Below are positions 53,603 to 62,042 of a DNA stretch of 64,000 nucleotides, in pieces (the stretch's first letter is position 1; every line of letters starts with the position of its first letter). The stretch is from Actinophytocola algeriensis. Lineage in GTDB: Bacteria > Actinomycetota > Actinomycetes > Mycobacteriales > Pseudonocardiaceae. Where the stretch lies: the NCBI RefSeq assembly GCF_014203735.1, contig NZ_JACHJQ010000004.1, positions 909,591 to 973,590 on the forward strand. The letters run 5' to 3'. Made by a program: the position numbers and the translations under genes. Below the pieces are notes generated by a model. It had not been told where the DNA came from, searched no databases, and saw only the letters and a list, made by a program, of their open reading frames with translations.

Positions 53603-54468
53603 CCCCGCAGGGGCCGCGGGTCAGGACGGAGGGCGCGGCGGGCGACGTCCCACTCCGCGTCGGCGTGGGACGCCAGTGCCTCGTCGTCGCGGCGGCCGGT
53701 CGCGGCCAGGTGCCCGGCCAGCCCGTACGGCAGCCGCCGGACCGGCCAGCCCGGCCACGCCCCCTGGACGTCCGCGAGCAGGCGGGAGGGCACGAAATCG
53801 TCCGACCAGTAATTCAGGACCCGCTGGTCCAGGTCGATGACGACGCCCGCGTCGACGGAGTCCTCCCACGGGGTCTCGTACGGCGCCTCCTCGCGGAGTG
53901 CATCGACGAGCGCAGACCCGTGGACCAGCCACGGCAGCAGGCTGTCGGCGTCGGTGAAGCGGCGCTCGAGCTGGTAGTCGAGGACGTGGAGATCCGCGGT
54001 GACGACGCTGATCAGGTGGCCCTCGTCCAAGGCCCACTCGTCCCGGTCCGCCAGCGGCAGCTCCGCCAGCGGCCGGAACGACAGGTCGTACGGCTCGATC
54101 ACATGCCGCGCTCCCGGGACCACGTCACCCAACTCCTCGCGGCCGCCCCACGCGAACCCGGCGTCCCAGCCGTCCCAGTGCCGCGCTTTCCTGATCCGCA
54201 TGTCCAGGCCCTCGTGGTGGATGCCCTTCAGGTCACACGGGAAGGTCCGGAACACGAGGTCACGCAGATCGAGCGCGACGCCCCGGCACGTCGAGGCACC
54301 GAAGCGCACGGGGCCTTCGGGCGTGAGGAGCGAGCCGTCGGCGCGCACCCAGTCGATGACCTCGGTGCGCGCCGCCTCGTCGGTCAGGTCCCAGGCACCC
54401 CACTTGGTCTCTGCCCACCAGCTCGACCCGTCGTCGTCTCGTAGCAAGTAGCCCGTGTAGCAACCCAT
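53599..54468 (-). CDS. Protein of unknown function
   Basis: A 289-residue soluble protein with no motif I recognise. It starts MGCYTGYLLRDDDGSSWWAETKWGAWDL and contains many Trp and Asp residues, for example HWDGWDAGFAWGG and LNYWSDDFVPSRLLADVQGAWPGW. The repeated short loops suggest a beta-rich fold, possibly SMI1-like, but this is only impression. It is encoded just downstream of the symporter gene, which ends at 54480, 11 bases away on the same strand. Confidence 0.7.
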   Translation of the reverse strand: MGCYTGYLLRDDDGSSWWAETKWGAWDLTDEAARTEVIDWVRADGSLLTPEGPVRFGASTCRGVALDLRDLVFRTFPCDLKGIHHEGLDMRIRKARHWDGWDAGFAWGGREELGDVVPGARHVIEPYDLSFRPLAELPLADRDEWALDEGHLISVVTADLHVLDYQLERRFTDADSLLPWLVHGSALVDALREEAPYETPWEDSVDAGVVIDLDQRVLNYWSDDFVPSRLLADVQGAWPGWPVRRLPYGLAGHLAATGRRDDEALASHADAEWDVARRALRPDPRPLRG

Positions 54469-54479
54469 GCTTCACGTAT

Positions 54480-56108
54480 CTACGCGGCCTTGGCCGCCGC
54501 TGCCTCCTCGACGTCCGGTTCCGGCCGCCGGGGGTGGCGCAGCGACAGCAGACCGCCGACCACCAGCGTCACGATGACCCCGAGCGGGGTGTACCACCAG
54601 GTCGTCAACGTCCGCACGCCCTCCGCAGGCGCGGCGGCCGAGAAGTCGATCCGGATCGACGTCCACTCCGCGTACCCGTTGGCCACCGGGTCGGCCGCCG
54701 CCGACGGGCCGGCGAACTTCACGCCGAGGATCACGAACGTCATCACCACGACCGTCGCCACGAACGCGACCAGCGCGTCGAACTGCCTGGCACGCCTGAA
54801 GATCAGGCCCAGCAGGAACGCGCCGAGCAGCGCGCCGTAGGTGTAGCCGGTGATGCCGAGCGCCTGCACGACGATCGGGTCGGCGGTCGTCCGGTTGGCG
54901 GTCGCGAACAGGCCGGCGCACACGATCAGCAGACCGGCCCACACGACGGTCCAGATCCGGCCCAGCCGCAGGCGGTCGGCGTCCGACAGGGGCCGCCGCG
55001 ACACCCGCTCGTACACGTCGGTCACCGTCGCCGACGCCAGCGCGCCCAGCGACGAGGACAGCGCGGCGGCGAGGATCCCCGCGATCACGAACCCGGACAG
55101 CCCGGACGGCAGCTCGGTCACGATGAAGTTCGCGAACAGCTCGTCCTTGTTGCCCAGCCCGAGACCACCGGACGACGTGGGGTCCGTCGGCACCGCGGCC
55201 TGGTAGAAGGCCCACATCATCACGCCGATGAACAGGAAGAACGCGAACTGCAGGAACACCACGACACCGCTCGCGATCAGCGCCTTCTGCGACGCGCGCA
55301 CGTCCCCGGTCGACATGAGCCGCTGCACGATCAGCTGGTCGACACCGTGGGACGCCATCGCGAGCAGCGCGCCGCCGAAGAACGCGGCCAGGAACGGGAA
55401 GCCGCCGGTCAGCGGGTCGGACGAGAAGTCGAACAGCTGGAACTTCGACGCGTCCACGGCCTCGCCGAACCAGCCGGACGGCAGCGCCTGCGCCAGCGCG
55501 ACCACGACGATGACGCCACCGAGGACGTACCAGAGCATCTGGATCGCGTCGACCCACACGACCGCGCGCACCCCGCCGACGAACGTGTAGAACACCATCG
55601 CGATGCCCAGCACGGTCACGATCACCCAGTACGACGCGTGCACCCCGTACGCGGCCAGCACGACCTTGATCGGGATCGCGGTGGCGAACAGCCGGATGCC
55701 GTCCGCGAGCAGGCGGGTGAACTGGAACGTCACCGAAGCGGTCGCGCGCATGCCGTCGCCGTACCGCTTGCCCAGGAACGCGTACGCGGTCACGAGGTCA
55801 CCCGCGACGTAGCGCGGCAGCAGCACGAACGACACGATGATCCGGCCGACGATGTACCCGAGCGCGAGCGTCAGGTAGGTCATGCCGCCCGCCGCGGGTG
55901 GCGCGAGGTAGGCCACCACCGGCACCGACAGCACGGTCAGCGTCGAGGTCTCCGCGGACACGACCGACAGGCACACGACCCACCACGAGATCTTCTTCTC
56001 GCTGACGAAGTAGTCGGTGGCGGACTTCTGCCGCCCGCCGATCAGGATGCCGAGCAGCGGCATCCCGACCAGGAAGATCACGATGATCGCGACGTCAAGC
56101 GCGCGCAT
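54480..56108 (-). CDS. Sodium:solute symporter (SSS family)
   Basis: A 542-residue transporter with about 13 membrane helices. SSS traits include DYFVSEKKISWWVVCLSVVSAETSTLTVLSVP (helix 1-2 region), GGVRAVVWVDAIQMLWYVLGGV and GILAAALSSSLGALASATVTDVYERVSRR. The ATG at 56108 sits after AGGAGAGACCC, and its 5' end overlaps the anmK stop by 14 bases. That coupling suggests it imports a cell-wall sugar such as anhydro-MurNAc or sialic-acid-like substrates, which is an inference. Confidence 0.93.
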   Translation of the reverse strand: MRALDVAIIVIFLVGMPLLGILIGGRQKSATDYFVSEKKISWWVVCLSVVSAETSTLTVLSVPVVAYLAPPAAGGMTYLTLALGYIVGRIIVSFVLLPRYVAGDLVTAYAFLGKRYGDGMRATASVTFQFTRLLADGIRLFATAIPIKVVLAAYGVHASYWVIVTVLGIAMVFYTFVGGVRAVVWVDAIQMLWYVLGGVIVVVALAQALPSGWFGEAVDASKFQLFDFSSDPLTGGFPFLAAFFGGALLAMASHGVDQLIVQRLMSTGDVRASQKALIASGVVVFLQFAFFLFIGVMMWAFYQAAVPTDPTSSGGLGLGNKDELFANFIVTELPSGLSGFVIAGILAAALSSSLGALASATVTDVYERVSRRPLSDADRLRLGRIWTVVWAGLLIVCAGLFATANRTTADPIVVQALGITGYTYGALLGAFLLGLIFRRARQFDALVAFVATVVVMTFVILGVKFAGPSAAADPVANGYAEWTSIRIDFSAAAPAEGVRTLTTWWYTPLGVIVTLVVGGLLSLRHPRRPEPDVEEAAAAKAA

Positions 56109-57318
56109 GGGTCTCTCCTGCCTTCTCTGCGGTCTTGTCGCCGTCACGCACGCGCAGGCGCGTGACCTGGGTTGTCGCTGGGCTGGGCAGCACCAGGGGC
56201 CCGTTGCCCGGCGTGACGGTGCCCAGGAGCCGGGGGCCGCGCGAGCCCGTGGTGCCCGTCGTGTCGGCCGGTGACCCGGCCCAGGTCAGGAAGCCGAGCA
56301 GGGCCGTCAGGTAGGCCTCCTTGGCATCCGACGGCAGGCCGAGCGCGTCGCTCGTGACCAGCGTGGCCGGGTCGAGCCGCCCGCGCAGCGCGGCCATCAG
56401 CGTCGGGTTGCGCACGCCGCCGCCGGACGCGACCACCCTGGTCACGCCGTGCGTGCGGCACGCGTCGGCGACGGTGGCCGCGGTCAGCTCGACGAGCGTG
56501 GCGAGCAGGTCGTCGCCCGCGACGTGCTCGACCTTCTCGAGCGCCGAGGTGAGGTACCCGGAGTGGAAGTGCTCCTTGCCGGTCGACTTCGGCGGGGCGA
56601 GCGCGTAGTACGGGTCGGCCAGCAGGACGTCGAGGAGCTCCGGCACGACCGTGCCCTGTGCGGCGAGGTCGCCGTCGACGTCCTGGTGCCACACCCCGCC
56701 GGAGATCATCCGCGCGGCCGCGTCGAGCAGCGCGTTGCCCGGCCCGGTGTCGAACGCGAGCGCGGGCCGGTCGGGTGCGACGACGGTGATGTTGGCGATC
56801 CCGCCGATGTTGAGCGCGGCCGTGGTCTCGGTGCTGTCCCGCAGCCACAGCCGGTCGAGGACACCGGCGAGCGGCGCGCCGTGCCCGCCCGCGGCGATGT
56901 CCCTGGCCCGCAGGTCGGACACCACGGGCAGCCCGGTCGCCTCCGCGATCCACGCGGGCTGGCCGAGCTGCAGCGTGCCGAGGGCGCGATTGCCCTCGAC
57001 CCAGTGGTGGACGGTCTGCCCGAGCGACGCGACCAGGTCGGCGCGCCCGTCCGCGATCGTGGCGAACGCGTGGGCCGCGGCCGCCGCGAAGGCCTGGCCC
57101 ACCGCGGTGTCGAGCTTGCAGATCTGCTCGGCGGTGGTCCCGTTCGGCGGCAGCACCCCGAGCAGCGCGGTCCGCAGGTCCGCGGGGTAGGGCAGCTCGG
57201 TGTGCCCGACGGGCCGTAGCTCGACGATGTCACCGATCAGCCGCAGTTCGGCGACGCTTACGTCCACGCCGTCCATGGACGTTCCGGACAGCAGTCCGAT
57301 CACCCGGCACGAAGTCAC
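56095..57318 (-). CDS. anmK: Anhydro-N-acetylmuramic acid kinase
   Basis: Phosphorylates and opens 1,6-anhydro-MurNAc during peptidoglycan recycling. The 407-residue protein has the start VIGLLSGTSMDGVDVSVAEL, the SLGQTVHHWVEG loop, RDIAAGGHGAPLAGVLD with the catalytic Asp nearby, NIGGIANITVV, FDTGPGNALLDAA and GGGVRNPTLMAAL. The GTG at 57318 gives VTSCRVIGLL; another at 57303 starts at VIGLL, so the exact start is open. It is coupled to the symporter and divergent from ngcE. Confidence 0.93.
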   Translation of the reverse strand: MTSCRVIGLLSGTSMDGVDVSVAELRLIGDIVELRPVGHTELPYPADLRTALLGVLPPNGTTAEQICKLDTAVGQAFAAAAAHAFATIADGRADLVASLGQTVHHWVEGNRALGTLQLGQPAWIAEATGLPVVSDLRARDIAAGGHGAPLAGVLDRLWLRDSTETTAALNIGGIANITVVAPDRPALAFDTGPGNALLDAAARMISGGVWHQDVDGDLAAQGTVVPELLDVLLADPYYALAPPKSTGKEHFHSGYLTSALEKVEHVAGDDLLATLVELTAATVADACRTHGVTRVVASGGGVRNPTLMAALRGRLDPATLVTSDALGLPSDAKEAYLTALLGFLTWAGSPADTTGTTGSRGPRLLGTVTPGNGPLVLPSPATTQVTRLRVRDGDKTAEKAGETHARA

Positions 57319-57413
57319 GGCTTTGTGGCTAATGGACACCGTCCGACCACGCAAGTCGTGTGGTTACTTCTTGACCAAATCGATGTCCAAAGTGGTTGAG
57401 TGTTGGCGGCCGA

Positions 57414-57425
57414 AGGTATAGACCA
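57414..57425. promoter_or_regulatory. DasR-responsive-element-like site between anmK and ngcE
   Basis: AGGTATAGACCA matches the centre of the DasR consensus TGGTCTAGACCA in 10 of 12 bases. It lies about 75 bp before the ngcE ATG, next to a possible -10 (GATAAT at 57430-57435). DasR is the GlcNAc-6-phosphate-sensing regulator of such genes in actinobacteria. Confidence 0.4.
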
Positions 57426-57500
57426 GGGCGATAATGTGTCACCCTGCTGTCGGGGGCGGGTTCTCCACCGGCGACGATGCCAAGACCACGAGGAGCGAGC

Positions 57501-58922
57501 ATGACCAATTTTTCGGCGGACTGGAGCAGGAGGAACTTCCTGCGGGGGGCACTTGCCACCGGCGCGCTCGTGCTGCCGGGCAGCGGGTTCCTCGCGGGCT
57601 GCGCCACCTCCGGCGGCGGTCAGGAGCAGACCGAGGGTGAGAAGACCGCTGACAACCCGCTCGGCGTGCCGACCGACCAGCCCCTCGAGATCTACATCTT
57701 CAACGGCGGGTTCGGTGACAAGTACGCCACCGGCATCCACGAGCCGATGTACTCCAAGAAGTACCCGGACGCCAAGATCAACCACAAGGCCGAGGTCGAC
57801 ATCGCGGGTGCGCTGCAGTCCCGCTTCGTCGGCGGCAACCCGCCGGATTTCGTGAACGACTCGGGTGACGGCCAGATCCCGCTCGGCCAGCTGGTGTCCG
57901 ACGACCAGCTGTACGACCTGACGGACCTGTTCGAGGCGCCGAGCTGGGACGACCCGAACAAGAAGGTCAAGGACACCCTCGTACCGGGTGCGATCCAGCA
58001 GGGCACCTTCGGCGACAAGCCCTACGTGCTGCACATGGCGCTGACGGTCTTCGGCCTCTGGTACAACAAGACGCTCTTCGACGAGCACGGCTGGACCCCG
58101 CCGAAGACGTGGGCCGACATGACCGAGCTGTCCAAGGACATCAAGGCCGCCAACATCGCGCCGTGGGCCTACCAGGGCATCCACGCCAGGTACATGACCT
58201 GGCCGCTGCTCACCATGGCCGCCAAGCTCGGTGGCCCGGACGTCCTCAAGGCGATCGACAACCTCGAGAAGGGCGCCTGGCAGCACGAGGCGATCAAGGA
58301 GTCCGCCAACGCGCTCGCCGGCCTGCGCTCCGCCGGGTACTACCTGTCCGGCACCGAGGGCATGGACCACATTCAGTCGCAGAACGCCTGGAGTGAGGGC
58401 AAGGCCGCGTTCATCCCGTGTGGTTCCTGGCTCGAGAGCGAGCAGAAGGACGTCACGCCGGAGGGCTTCGAGTTCGCGTTCACGCCGGAGCCGCTGCTCT
58501 CCGGCGACTCGGCGATGCCGTTCGAGACGATCTACGCCGCGCCGGGCGAGCCCTACATCGTGCCCAAGCAGGCGAAGAACCCGCGCGGCGGCCTGGAGTA
58601 CATGCGGATCATGCTCTCCAACGAGGGTGCGAAGGGCTTCACCAAGGAGACCTCCAGCCTCACCGTCGTGGACGGCTCCGCCGACGGTGTCGAGCTGCCC
58701 GCGGGTCTCACCTCCGCGAAGAAGGCGCTGGACGCCGCGGGCGACGACGTCGTCAGCTGGATGTACCAGACCTGGTACGCGAAGATGTGGAACCCGGGCA
58801 TCAACGCGCACATCGGCGACCTGCTCGCCGCCCGCAAGTCGGTCGACGAGTTCACCGCCGCGTGTGAGGCGGAGGCCCAGAAGGTCCGCGACGACGACTC
58901 GATCACGAAGTACACGCGCTAG
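57501..58922 (+). CDS. ngcE: NgcE-type amino-sugar ABC transporter substrate-binding lipoprotein
   Basis: A 473-residue solute-binding protein of a CUT1 sugar ABC transporter. The N-terminus has a twin-arginine motif (WSRRNFLRGAL) and a lipobox (FLAGC, Cys34), so it is exported folded and then anchored. The mature domain (LEIYIFNGGFGDKYATGIHEPMY, GNPPDFVNDSGDGQIPLGQLV, AMPFETIYAAPGEPYIVPKQAKNPRGG) resembles NgcE, which binds N-acetylglucosamine and N,N'-diacetylchitobiose. The ATG follows GAGGAG. Substrate is inferred from family and from anmK next door. Confidence 0.88.
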   Translation: MTNFSADWSRRNFLRGALATGALVLPGSGFLAGCATSGGGQEQTEGEKTADNPLGVPTDQPLEIYIFNGGFGDKYATGIHEPMYSKKYPDAKINHKAEVDIAGALQSRFVGGNPPDFVNDSGDGQIPLGQLVSDDQLYDLTDLFEAPSWDDPNKKVKDTLVPGAIQQGTFGDKPYVLHMALTVFGLWYNKTLFDEHGWTPPKTWADMTELSKDIKAANIAPWAYQGIHARYMTWPLLTMAAKLGGPDVLKAIDNLEKGAWQHEAIKESANALAGLRSAGYYLSGTEGMDHIQSQNAWSEGKAAFIPCGSWLESEQKDVTPEGFEFAFTPEPLLSGDSAMPFETIYAAPGEPYIVPKQAKNPRGGLEYMRIMLSNEGAKGFTKETSSLTVVDGSADGVELPAGLTSAKKALDAAGDDVVSWMYQTWYAKMWNPGINAHIGDLLAARKSVDEFTAACEAEAQKVRDDDSITKYTR

Positions 58923-58924
58923 CA

Positions 58925-59896
58925 GTGGCACGTAAGCAGACCGTGCGTGGGCGGGTCTCGAAGCCGGGACCCGCCCTCCAGCACGGCAAGTACCTGTTCA
59001 TCGTGGCCTTCCTGCTGCTGCCGGTGGGGATCTACGGGTTGTTCGTGGTCTCCCCGTACGTGCAGGCCATCTTCATCTCGATGACGGACTGGACCGGTCT
59101 GACGGCGAGCCAGAAGTGGGTCGGCTTCGACAACTACGTGAAGCTGTTCGCCGACGAGCAGTTCCTGGTGGCGCTGAAGAACAACGCCATCCTGCTGGTC
59201 GTCGTGCCTGCCGTGACCGTCCTGCTGGGACTGTTCTTCGCGTCGATGCTCAACGTCGGCAGGCGTGGCAAGTCGGGTGTCGAGGGTGTGCGCGGGTCGT
59301 CGGTCTACAAGATCGTCTACTTCTTCCCGCAGGTGCTCTCGGTGGCGATCGTCGGCGTGCTGTTCAAGTACGTCTTCGCCCCGACCGAGGCGGGCGGCAT
59401 CCTCAACGGGTTCCTGCGCGCCATCGGTCTGGACTCGATCGCGCTGCCGTGGCTCGGCGACCCGAACTTCGCGTTCTGGTGCGTCGTCCTGGTCATGATC
59501 TGGTCGTTCGTCGGGTTCTACGTCGTGCTCTTCTCGGCGGCGATGCAGTCGATCCCGAAGGACATCTACGAGGCGGCGCTGCTCGACGGCGCGAACCGGT
59601 TCACCACCTTCCGGCACGTGACCCTGCCGCTGGTGTGGGACACCGTGCAGGTCGGCTGGGTGTACCTCGCGATCCAGGCCATGGACGCGTTCGCGTTCGT
59701 CCACATCATGCTCGGCATCTCCGGCGGCCCGTCCAGAGCCGGTGACGTGCTGGGCGTGGCGCTGTACCGCAGTGCCTTCAACGACTACCGGTTCGGCTAC
59801 GCCTCGGCACTCGGCGTGGTCCTGCTGGTGCTGACGCTGATCGTCGCGGTGCTGTTCCTGCGGGTGGCCCGGCGGGAACGGGTGGAGCTGTCATGA
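58925..59896 (+). CDS. ngcF: Sugar ABC transporter permease NgcF
   Basis: A 323-residue inner-membrane permease with six helices. The EAA loop that contacts the ATPase reads YEAALLDGANRFTTFRHVTLPLVWDT. It begins with a GTG two bases after the ngcE stop. It pairs with NgcG. The ATP-binding protein is not encoded here, so a shared MsiK-like ATPase would be needed. Confidence 0.9.
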   Translation: MARKQTVRGRVSKPGPALQHGKYLFIVAFLLLPVGIYGLFVVSPYVQAIFISMTDWTGLTASQKWVGFDNYVKLFADEQFLVALKNNAILLVVVPAVTVLLGLFFASMLNVGRRGKSGVEGVRGSSVYKIVYFFPQVLSVAIVGVLFKYVFAPTEAGGILNGFLRAIGLDSIALPWLGDPNFAFWCVVLVMIWSFVGFYVVLFSAAMQSIPKDIYEAALLDGANRFTTFRHVTLPLVWDTVQVGWVYLAIQAMDAFAFVHIMLGISGGPSRAGDVLGVALYRSAFNDYRFGYASALGVVLLVLTLIVAVLFLRVARRERVELS

Positions 59897-60813
59897 CGAC
59901 GACTGTCGAACGACCCGTCGACACGGATCCGGCGCCCCGGCGGCGCACGGGTGCCGGCGCGGGCACGGGTGCGCTGAACCTGTTGAACGGCGGGTTCCTG
60001 CTGTTCTGGGGCCTGCTCACGGTGTTGCCGCTGTTGTGGGCGGTGGTGTCGTCGTTCAAGACCAACACGGAGTTCCTGTCCGACCCGTGGGGCCTGCCCG
60101 CGGTCGCCCGGTTCGAGAACTTCGCGCGGGCCTGGACGGTCGCCAACATCGGGCAGTACTTCGTGAACAGCGTCATCGTGGTCGCCATCTCGGTGCCGCT
60201 CACGATGTTGTTCGGCGCCATGGCCGCGTACGTGCTGTCGAGGTACACGTTCCCCGGCAACCGGGCGATCTACTTCCTGTTCGTCGGCGGGATGATCTTC
60301 CCGGTGTTCCTGGCGCTGGTGCCGCTGTTCTTCGTGGTCCGCAACCTGGGCACGATCCCGGTGATCGGCGAGTTCCTGGGGCTCAACAGTCTCATCTCGC
60401 TGGCACTGGTGTACGTGGCGTTCTCGATGCCGTTCACGGTCTTCTTCCTGACCGCGTTCTTCCGCACGCAGCCGACGTCCATCGCCGAGGCCGCGATCGT
60501 CGACGGCTGCTCGCACTTCGGCCTGTTCTTCCGGGTCATGCTGCCGATGGCGAAGCCGGGGCTGATCAGCATCGGCCTGTTCAACGTGCTGGGGCACTGG
60601 AACCAGTACGTGCTGCCGGTGGTCCTGATGAACGAGCCGGACAAGAAGGTCCTCGCGCAGGGCCTCGCGTCACTGGCGATCAGCCAGGGCTACCGCGGTG
60701 ACTGGACGGCGTTGTTCGCCGGTCTGGTGATCGCGTTGTTGCCGGTGCTGATCGTGTACATCCTGTTCCAGAAGCAGGTCCAGGCCGGGTTGACGGCGGG
60801 CGTGCTGAAGTAG
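59893..60813 (+). CDS. ngcG: Sugar ABC transporter permease NgcG
   Basis: A 306-residue six-helix permease. Its EAA loop is AEAAIVDGCSHFGLFFRVMLPMAKPGL. It overlaps ngcF by four bases (ATGA), showing translational coupling. It completes the binding protein and two-permease set. No ATPase gene follows, as in other CUT1 systems that use MsiK. Confidence 0.92.
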   Translation: MTTTVERPVDTDPAPRRRTGAGAGTGALNLLNGGFLLFWGLLTVLPLLWAVVSSFKTNTEFLSDPWGLPAVARFENFARAWTVANIGQYFVNSVIVVAISVPLTMLFGAMAAYVLSRYTFPGNRAIYFLFVGGMIFPVFLALVPLFFVVRNLGTIPVIGEFLGLNSLISLALVYVAFSMPFTVFFLTAFFRTQPTSIAEAAIVDGCSHFGLFFRVMLPMAKPGLISIGLFNVLGHWNQYVLPVVLMNEPDKKVLAQGLASLAISQGYRGDWTALFAGLVIALLPVLIVYILFQKQVQAGLTAGVLK

Positions 60814-60814
60814 C

Positions 60815-60988
60815 TCACCCGGTCGGCCGCGCGGCGAACTCCCGCCGCGCGGCCGCACCGAGGTCGACGAGCTTGTCGAGGTTCTCCCGGCCCAGGGTGA
60901 GCACGTAGTCGTCCCGGTAGCCGAAGTAGAGGGTCGCGATCTCGTTGTCGTGGTCGATCTCGTAGCGCATCGAGATCCCGGACCGCAT
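60815..60988 (-). CDS. Possible small protein next to the XRE locus
   Basis: A 57-residue frame (MRSGISMRYEIDHDNEIATLYFGYRDDYVLTLGRENLDKLVDLGAAARREFAAR) with clear protein-like composition. The frame stays open upstream (SSWIE-x) into the start of the divergent XRE pseudogene. The beta-strand then helix pattern recalls small proteins that accompany XRE/DUF397 genes, but I cannot identify it. No strong ribosome site is seen and the terminator of ngcG overlaps its end. Confidence 0.5.
   Translation of the reverse strand: MRSGISMRYEIDHDNEIATLYFGYRDDYVLTLGRENLDKLVDLGAAARREFAARPTG
60824..60855. terminator. Terminator after ngcG
   Basis: A GC-rich hairpin (CGGCCGCGCGGCG against CGCCGCGCGGCCG) lies directly past the ngcG stop. 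It also sits inside the 3' end of the small minus-strand frame at 60815. Confidence 0.7.
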
Positions 60989-61003
60989 CTCGATCCACGA
61001 CGA

Positions 61004-61826
61004 GTGGTAGACCTCGGGCAGCTCGGGCTCACGTTGCGGCGGCTTCGCGAAGGGGCGGGCAAGTCGCAGCAGGCGGCCGCCGAGTGGATCGGGAAGGTTC
61101 GCTCGCAGCTCGTGGAGCTGGAGGACGGCCGGGGCACACTCGCGTCCGACACACTCGAGAACCTGCTCGACCTCTACGGCGTCACCGGCGGCGAGCGGGA
61201 GACGGTCCTCGAACTCGGCGCGCTGGCGAGAGCGCGGCAGAAGCGCCGGGCCTACACCGACCTGCTGCCGGGGTCCTTCCAGCGGTTCGCCGACCTGGAG
61301 GCGAGCGCGTCCGAGATCAACTGCTACGAGTTCGGCATCATCCCGGGTCTCCATGATCGACGACGGTGACGGCGTCTGGTGGCAGCCCTCGAACGCGGAA
61401 TTGCAGGAGCGGGTCTCCTTCCGCCTCGATCGTCAGGAGAAGACACTCGGCTCCGCCGAACCGAAGACCCTTCGCTTCGTCCTGACCGAGGACGCGCTCA
61501 CCGGCGCTGTCGGCAGTCCGGCCGTCATGCGCGAACAACGGCTGCATATCCTGAAGTTGTTGGAGAACAACGACAACCTGACGGTGCAGGTGCTGCGTTC
61601 CGAGACCTACGGCAATCCCGCCCGCGGGGGAGGGATGACGATCCTCGGGTTCGGTGACAAGGGCTCGCCGATCGGGTTCTCGTCCGTCGTGTTCGGTCCG
61701 TCCACATACTTCGATCAGGACGCCGACACCGCAGATCAGATGCGTGCGTTCCGGCGTCTGCAAGAGTTGGCGCTCAATCAGGACGACTCCGTTCGGTTGA
61801 TCCGTCAGATCGACGAGGAGGGTTGA
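61004..61826 (+). pseudogene. Broken XRE-DUF5753 regulator
   Basis: Two frames together spell one XRE regulator with the DUF5753 C-terminal domain. The first (61004-61369) has the helix-turn-helix RRLREGAGKSQQAAAEWIGKVRSQ and runs to CYEFGIIPGL, then shifts out of frame. The second (from about 61350) resumes at IDDGDGVWWQPSNAELQERVSFRLDRQEKTL and ends FRRLQELALNQDDSVRLIRQIDEEG. Relatives read GLLQT-x-x-Y at the junction, so about 29 bases (not a multiple of three) appear deleted. The N-terminal start at 61004 is a guess. Confidence 0.8.
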
Positions 61827-61828
61827 CC

Positions 61829-62008
61829 ATGCGTGACACCGGGTGGTTCAAGAGCACGTTCAGCAGCACCGCGAGCGACAACTGCGTCGAGGTGCGCTTA
61901 TCCGACAGCGGGGCCCGGGTGCGGGACTCCAAGAATCCGGCCGCGGTCCTGGCCGTGGACGTGCCCGCGATGGTGGCCGTGGTGAAGGCGGGCCTGCTCG
62001 ACCGCTGA
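61829..62008 (+). CDS. DUF397 protein
   Basis: A 59-residue small protein with the DUF397 pattern WFKSTFSSTASDNCVEVRLSDSGARVRDSKNPAAVLAVDVPAMVAVV. It normally partners an XRE-DUF5753 regulator, in the manner of the WhiJ group. That partner is the broken gene just upstream. The ATG at 61829 follows GAGGAGG; an in-frame TTG at 61823 overlaps the upstream stop. It appears intact. Confidence 0.88.
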   Translation: MRDTGWFKSTFSSTASDNCVEVRLSDSGARVRDSKNPAAVLAVDVPAMVAVVKAGLLDR

Positions 62009-62042
62009 CACCCCTGTGCCGGGGTGATGCGAGGATGGCGGC

